From assembly GCA_004347865.1 (NCBI GenBank), contig QNUZ01000057.1, positions 1-10,901 on the forward strand: 10,901 nt of DNA, in the 5' to 3' direction. Source of the stretch: Archaeoglobi archaeon (GTDB lineage: Archaea > Halobacteriota > Archaeoglobi > Archaeoglobales > Archaeoglobaceae). Positions 7,192-10,901 of this stretch are shown piece by piece; the stretch's first letter is position 1; each line of letters begins with the position of its first letter. The notes beneath the pieces are model-generated. The model saw nothing but the letters and a program-made list of their open reading frames with translations. It did not search any database and was not told the origin of the DNA. A program made the translations under genes and the position numbers.

Positions 7192-8110
7192 TCCACTCAA
7201 CCTCCCTTTTCCTGATATAATCAAGAAAGGCGGATATTGCAGAGGCCTGAAGGACAAAAGTATATATTATCAGGCCCAAGAATACCTTCAGCTTGGAGAT
7301 CCTTCGATAGTAGGCCAAAATTAGAGGGATTGAAAGTGGCAGGAGCGGAAGCATTATTATGGGCACGTAGGTTACCGTAAGAGCCAGATACCATGAAATT
7401 CTGAAGCTTCTCTCAGCCCTCTTAATCTCCTTTCTATACTTCCAGAGTTGCAACCCGCCGAAGTACCATCTTTTCCGCTGGTTGTAAAAATCCTTCCAGC
7501 TGAGGGGGGCCTGCTCTAAAATTTCTCCTTCAACAAGAAGCGCCTTGAACCCAATTGCATGCATCCTGGTTGCAAAATCTGCGTCTTCGGCCATGGCATC
7601 CTCATTTAGCCCTTTACAAAGAATATCGTATCTCAGCACCCCTATCATTCCGTTGAACTGTTTGAATGCGCTTTTTGAAAGCAGGAAGTTTATAAGCCTG
7701 TATTCCGCTTCAACGGTCTCAGAGGGGAGGTTTTTGGCGTTGTAAATGTACCGTCTTGCAGACGCTATGTAGGCATCTGGATTTGCCAAAAGAGCGGAAA
7801 TGCAGGCATTTACCGTTTTTTCGTCAGTTCTGGTATCGACATCCATTATAAGAACGAATTCGGGCCTGAATTCACTAAGATATTTGATGGCATCGTTAAT
7901 GGCCCCCGCTCTTTTTCCCCTCCTGCTTGCTCTTGCAACTACTTCAACGCCCATTTTTCTTGCCATTTCGACCCTTTCGTCGTTATCGGCGTTTTTGTCA
8001 ATTACATAAACGATTTTATCCGCCTTCAGTTTTTTTACATGCTTTATGCTCTCCTCCAGTACGCTCGGTTCTTCGAATGGTGAAACCGGAACGACGATTG
8101 CTAGGGTCAT
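7172..8110 (-). CDS. Family 2 glycosyltransferase, membrane-anchored
   Basis: This 312-residue enzyme has a GT-A fold catalytic domain followed by membrane helices. Visible motifs are the N-terminal nucleotide-binding strand TLAIVVPVSPFEE (2-14), the metal-binding DVD (90-92), AEDADF (174-179) with the probable catalytic acid, and QRKRW (211-215), the Q/RxxRW motif of processive GT2 enzymes. Hydrophobic segments at about 238-268 and 276-296 place the C-terminus in the membrane with the catalytic domain in the cytoplasm. The sugar donor and acceptor cannot be read from sequence; a polysaccharide or lipid-linked sugar product is likely. Its ATG overlaps the gatB stop by four bases and its end overlaps the sequon-rich surface protein, so it belongs to the gatB transcript. 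A role in glycosylating the envelope is inferred from the neighbour. Confidence 0.88.
   Translation of the reverse strand: MTLAIVVPVSPFEEPSVLEESIKHVKKLKADKIVYVIDKNADNDERVEMARKMGVEVVARASRRGKRAGAINDAIKYLSEFRPEFVLIMDVDTRTDEKTVNACISALLANPDAYIASARRYIYNAKNLPSETVEAEYRLINFLLSKSAFKQFNGMIGVLRYDILCKGLNEDAMAEDADFATRMHAIGFKALLVEGEILEQAPLSWKDFYNQRKRWYFGGLQLWKYRKEIKRAERSFRISWYLALTVTYVPIIMLPLLPLSIPLILAYYRRISKLKVFLGLIIYTFVLQASAISAFLDYIRKREVEWNAIKRA
7200..7206 (-). promoter_or_regulatory. Shine-Dalgarno of the sequon-rich membrane protein
   Basis: GGGAGGT on the minus strand, 8 bases before the ATG at 7191 and inside the end of the glycosyltransferase gene. It fixes the internal start. Confidence 0.65.
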
Positions 8111-9519
8111 TCGAGCATCTTGGCAATGATCTTTGCAGTCTCTTCAGGATCCGCTCTTCCACGGGTCTTCTTCATAACCTGCCCGACAAGAAAGTTCAGG
8201 GCCTGTTTCTTCCCTCCAAGGTAATCCTGAACGGCTTTAGGATTCTCCTGAATGGCCTCCCTGCAGAATTTTTCGATTTCGGTCTTTGGCATCGCAAACA
8301 GTCCTTTTTCGGCAATGATTTGCTCTATATCTCCTCCCTTGTCGAGTTTCGTTCTTATAACTTCAACAACACCTTTTTCCGTTATTTTCTCTTCTGCAAA
8401 CAATTTCAGCAGCTTTGCAAATTCCTCAGGGCTGAATCTTTCAAAACACTCGTAAAAGCTCCAGTCCCTGTAGTTAAGTTCCCCTCTAAGAATGTCAACA
8501 ACCCAGGTTACCGCCAGCTTCGGATCGATAAGCTTTGCAACTTTCTCGAAGAAGTCGGTCATTTTAAGGTCGAGGATCAGAACCTTTGCATAGTTGTCGG
8601 AAATCCCGTACTCCCTCTTCAGTCTCTCCCTCTTTTCCTCGGGCATCTCGGGCAGAGTTCCCTCGACCTCTTTCAAAAGCTCCTCAGTGAAGACGACCGG
8701 TAGATCTGGCTCCGGGAAGTATCTGTAGTCCTGTTCCTCCTCCTTGCTGCGAAGCGACACCGTTATCTCCTGGGCCTCGTCGAAGTGCCTCGTCTCTCTT
8801 TCAACCGTTTTCCCGCGTTTTAGAAGGTTTTTCTGCCTGAGAATCTCGTAGTTTAGCGCTTTTTCAACCCCCTTGAATGATGAAATGTTTTTCACCTCAA
8901 CCCTGCTCCCACCGGCGATCGAAATGTTTGCATCCACCCTCATCGCCCCTTCAAGTTCGCCGTTGAAAACATCGAGATACTCCAGTATCATTCTGAGCTT
9001 GTTCAGGAATATCCTGGCCTCTTTAGGCGAGCTGATCACAGGTTCGGTGACAATTTCGAGCAGCGGCATTCCGCTTCGGTTGTAGTCGATTAAGGAGTAG
9101 CTTGCAGTCGTAATCGAACCTTTGTAGCTGAGCTTTCCGGGGTCCTCCTCAAGATGTATTCTTCTGAGCTGGATCCTCTTTTCGCCGCCATTCGATTCGA
9201 TTGAAACGTAGCCTCCGAGGGCCAGCGGGCGGTCGTACTGGCTGATCTGAAAATTCTTGGGCAGGTCGGGGTAGAAGTAATTCTTTCTGTCGAATACCGT
9301 CATCGGTTGAACTTTGGAATTCAGAGCCAAAGCCACCTTGATCGCTGCCTTTACGGCTTCCCTGTTTATCACCGGCATGGCTCCTGGCATTCCAAGGCAT
9401 ACAGGGCAGACGTGAGTGTTGGGAGGACTTTTGTGGTAGTTTGTGGGGCATGAGCAGAAGAGCTTGCTCCTGAGTTTGTTCAGCTGTGCGTGAACTTCGA
9501 GTCCGATTACAACATCCAT
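8107..9519 (-). CDS. gatB: Aspartyl/glutamyl-tRNA amidotransferase subunit B (GatB)
   Basis: GatB, 470 residues, is the kinase/transferase subunit of GatCAB. It phosphorylates the mischarged aminoacyl-tRNA and amidates it with ammonia from GatA; in archaea its usual substrate is Asp-tRNA(Asn). It starts with VIGLEVHAQL, contains a zinc site with Cys22, Cys24, Cys38 and Cys41, then DRKNYFYPDLPKNFQISQYD (77-96), HLEEDPGKL (122-130) and DYNRSGMPLLEIVTEP (145-160), and ends with the helical tail domain including NFLVGQVMKKTRGRADP. The length excludes the longer GatE, which carries an extra AspRS-like insertion. No gatA or gatC is in the window. The ATG at 9519 fits a TATA box centred 25 bases upstream, so the mRNA should be leaderless. 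It is followed, with a 4-base overlap, by the glycosyltransferase gene. Confidence 0.95.
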   Translation of the reverse strand: MDVVIGLEVHAQLNKLRSKLFCSCPTNYHKSPPNTHVCPVCLGMPGAMPVINREAVKAAIKVALALNSKVQPMTVFDRKNYFYPDLPKNFQISQYDRPLALGGYVSIESNGGEKRIQLRRIHLEEDPGKLSYKGSITTASYSLIDYNRSGMPLLEIVTEPVISSPKEARIFLNKLRMILEYLDVFNGELEGAMRVDANISIAGGSRVEVKNISSFKGVEKALNYEILRQKNLLKRGKTVERETRHFDEAQEITVSLRSKEEEQDYRYFPEPDLPVVFTEELLKEVEGTLPEMPEEKRERLKREYGISDNYAKVLILDLKMTDFFEKVAKLIDPKLAVTWVVDILRGELNYRDWSFYECFERFSPEEFAKLLKLFAEEKITEKGVVEVIRTKLDKGGDIEQIIAEKGLFAMPKTEIEKFCREAIQENPKAVQDYLGGKKQALNFLVGQVMKKTRGRADPEETAKIIAKMLE

Positions 9520-9539
9520 GGTTAGAGGAAAGCAGATGG

Positions 9540-9548
9540 TATAAAAAA
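9540..9548 (-). promoter_or_regulatory. TATA box of gatB operon, doubling as T-run after the ATPase gene
   Basis: The minus strand reads TTTTTTATA, centred 25 bases before the gatB ATG. The T-run lies 15 bases beyond the ATPase stop codon (9563-9565) and may also serve as its terminator. The two genes are separated by only 43 bases. Confidence 0.6.
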
Positions 9549-9562
9549 TTCACCCGTCATCC

Positions 9563-10774
9563 TTAGATCTTTGCTCTCCTCAGAGAAAGCGAATTTGTGA
9601 CAACGCTGAAGCTGCTTAATGCCATCGCACCGGCCGACCATTCTGGACGGAACGGGATGTTGAAGAGCAAAAAAGACAGCCCACCCGCAAATGGTATAAG
9701 AACCGCATTGTAGAATACAGCCCAGAATAGATTCTGCCTGACCTTAGCAACGGTCTTCCTGCAGAGCCTGATGAATCTTACTACTTCTACGGGATCTTCT
9801 CTTAGCAGAGCTACGTTTCCACTCTCTATCGCTATGTCCTCCGCATTCCCGATTGCAATTCCAACGTTGGCCTGCGCAAGAGCGGGGGCGTCGTTGATGC
9901 CGTCTCCTACAAAAATAACGACTTCCCCCATATTTTGGAAATCGCGAACCACTTTAGCTTTTTTAGTCGGAAGAACTTCTGAAACAACAAAATCCACATT
10001 TAGCTTTTTTCCAATCTCTTCTGCAATCCCCTTTTTGTCTCCAGTTACGATTCCCACTTTTAATCCCATCTCTTTTAGCATTCTAATTGCCTCATTGCTG
10101 CTCTCCTTAATGGTGTCTGAAACGAGGAATCTTGCGGCCAGTTTGCCGTCGACGGCTAAAAATACTCCTTCCTCCTCTACTTTCAATCCATTTTCTCTTA
10201 AAAACTCCGAATTACCCAAAATAACTTCCTTGCCGCCAATTTTGGCTGAAACTCCTTTTCCTGGAATTGCTGTAAATCTTTCTGGTTCTAAAAGCTCTAT
10301 TCCAGCCTCTTTTGCCCTCCGAACGATGGCCTTTGCCACAGGATGTTCAGAAAATCTTTCTGCTGAGGCTGCAAGTCTTAAAAGATCCATTTCAGGTAAT
10401 CCGAAACCCTCTACTTTCACGACATCAAGCTCTCCCTTTGTGATCGTCCCTGTTTTGTCAAAGAGGACAAGAGTACCCCTTGCGGCCTCCTCGATTGCTT
10501 CTGCATTCTTAATCAGGATACCATTTTCGGCCCCCTTCCCAATGGATACGGTTATCGCGGTTGGAGTCGCTAGGCCAAAGGCGCAGGGACAGGCTATCAC
10601 GAGGATACTCAGCATGGTTGTGAATGCGAACAGCGGTCCATCAACAAGGAACCAGGAAAGGGAGCAAATGATAGCAACCATTAGCACAGAGGGTATGAGG
10701 AAAACGACAATTCGATCTGCAAGCCTTTGAACGCCCGGTTTGGAGCTCTGGGCAAGTTCTGTTACTCTTATTAT
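9563..10774 (-). CDS. Cu+ exporting P1B-type ATPase, C-terminal part, apparently broken at its 5' side
   Basis: This is the C-terminal half of a copper (or silver) exporting P-type ATPase. Counting from the GTG at 10687, it holds the membrane metal site CPC (33-35), the phosphorylated Asp77 in DKTGT, SEHP (113-116) of the nucleotide domain, TGD (215-217), GDGINDAP (261-268), and YN (326-327) plus MALSS (355-359), the Cu+ signature of the last two helices. Homology continues upstream of that GTG through QRLADR and TELAQSSKP to about 10774. There it stops, although the frame stays open to the window edge. The expected actuator domain, first four helices and N-terminal metal-binding domains are absent from the adjacent sequence. 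A hairpin next to the break suggests an inserted element. The rest may lie beyond the window. An internal start at 10687 would give an inactive fragment. Confidence 0.85.
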   Translation of the reverse strand: MIRVTELAQSSKPGVQRLADRIVVFLIPSVLMVAIICSLSWFLVDGPLFAFTTMLSILVIACPCAFGLATPTAITVSIGKGAENGILIKNAEAIEEAARGTLVLFDKTGTITKGELDVVKVEGFGLPEMDLLRLAASAERFSEHPVAKAIVRRAKEAGIELLEPERFTAIPGKGVSAKIGGKEVILGNSEFLRENGLKVEEEGVFLAVDGKLAARFLVSDTIKESSNEAIRMLKEMGLKVGIVTGDKKGIAEEIGKKLNVDFVVSEVLPTKKAKVVRDFQNMGEVVIFVGDGINDAPALAQANVGIAIGNAEDIAIESGNVALLREDPVEVVRFIRLCRKTVAKVRQNLFWAVFYNAVLIPFAGGLSFLLFNIPFRPEWSAGAMALSSFSVVTNSLSLRRAKI

Positions 10775-10780
10775 AAAAAT

Positions 10781-10824
10781 GGGTGCCCAGAAAACCCAGA
10801 GCTTTAGCTCTAGGATGAACGGGC
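10781..10824 (-). mobile_element. Candidate IS200/IS605-type element end with hairpins
   Basis: Next to the point where ATPase homology ends, CCCAGAGC (10795-10802) and GCTCTAGG (10807-10814) form an 8-bp stem with a TTTA loop, enclosed by GCCC (10785-10788) pairing with GGGC (10821-10824). On the minus strand the one imperfect pair becomes a G-U wobble, so the structure is better as RNA read towards the ATPase. Imperfect subterminal hairpins beside a transposase stop codon are typical of IS200/IS605 right ends. No target duplication is expected for that family, and the left end is outside the window, so this remains a candidate. Confidence 0.4.
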
Positions 10825-10829
10825 AAAGC

Positions 10830-10901
10830 TTAAATAGTTCTGTGCTGAAAAAAAGCCTTGGGGATGACCCCTTGCAGAAGGAAGTCCAGATATGCGTTGT
10901 A
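10830..10901 (-). CDS. C-terminal end of an unidentified reading frame, possibly of the inserted element
   Basis: The frame that enters from the right edge gives 23 residues (beginning YNAYLDFLLQGVIPK) and stops with TAA at 10830-10832, six bases before the outer stem of the hairpin. Its position suggests the end of a transposase or accessory gene, but the tail matches no family that I recognise, and 23 open codons can occur by chance. Confidence 0.25.
   Translation of the reverse strand, partial: YNAYLDFLLQGVIPKAFFQHRTI

Noticed and set aside
7192..7257. N-terminal extension of the sequon-rich membrane protein
   Set aside because: It would bury the signal peptide 22 residues inside the protein, and the Shine-Dalgarno points to 7191.
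7927..8703. Plus-strand open frame of 258 codons opposite gatB and the glycosyltransferase
   Set aside because: Antisense shadow spanning two genuine genes; composition is cysteine- and phenylalanine-rich nonsense.
9149..9553. Minus-strand 134-codon frame overlapping the gatB start
   Set aside because: Out-of-frame reading of gatB, and it would begin across the gatB TATA box.
9771..10730. Plus-strand open frame of 319 codons opposite the ATPase
   Set aside because: Serine/threonine/proline-rich mirror of the ATPase coding strand, without domain character; the ATPase has clear catalytic motifs.
10641..10826. Minus-strand 61-codon frame beginning MPVHPRAKALGF
   Set aside because: Starts inside the hairpin region and then runs out of frame across the ATPase; no support as a gene.
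1..10901. CRISPR array, tRNA or rRNA genes
   Set aside because: No regularly spaced direct repeats, no tRNA-like T-loop sequence outside coding regions and no rRNA-like stretch were seen; intergenic space is too small.

Overview
The window reads as chromosomal DNA of a hyperthermophilic euryarchaeon, most likely a member of the Archaeoglobales. The evidence is an archaeal gene set (TrmY, Rio1, a Dim2/Pno1-type KH protein, an archaeal type IA topoisomerase, GatB), short archaeal TATA boxes placed for leaderless mRNAs, and a Rio1 sequence that resembles, from memory, the Archaeoglobus fulgidus protein. No database search was possible.

Layout. Positions 1-404 (minus) hold the start of a four-helix membrane protein that runs off the left edge. 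From a shared AT-rich spacer, a two-gene plus-strand unit diverges: a conserved archaeal protein with a probable amidotransferase-like fold (498-1067) and trmY, the tRNA pseudouridine-54 N1-methyltransferase (1067-1654). It converges, 6 bases apart, on a long minus-strand series. Read in transcription order, that series is: the C-terminal part of a Cu+ P1B-type ATPase (10774-9563); gatB, a family-2 glycosyltransferase and a sequon-rich single-pass surface protein (9519-6388); then rio1, a dim2-like KH gene, topA, a small winged-helix gene and a TRAM-containing radical SAM gene (about 6358-1661). Neighbouring genes overlap by 4 to 23 bases or nearly touch, so these are probably two operons with one additional internal promoter.

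How the genes work together. GatB serves tRNA-dependent amidation. Rio1 and the Dim2-like protein both belong to late small-subunit ribosome maturation and share an operon with topA. TrmY modifies the tRNA T-loop. The window is therefore mostly translation and information processing, with a small envelope pair (glycosyltransferase plus glycosylation-site-rich protein) and a metal exporter at the right end.

Unusual points. (1) rio1 has no ATG, GTG or TTG in frame ahead of its conserved N-terminal region. A TATA box sits where leaderless transcription would begin at an ATC codon. (2) ATPase homology stops abruptly near 10774. Next to the break is a hairpin structure resembling the end of an IS200/IS605-type element, followed by the end of an unidentified reading frame. 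The ATPase is probably interrupted. (3) Four minus-strand TATA boxes lie about 25 bases from a start codon (or, for rio1, from the inferred ATC), which settles several start choices. No CRISPR array, tRNA or rRNA gene was seen, and no gene-free stretch exceeds 300 bases.
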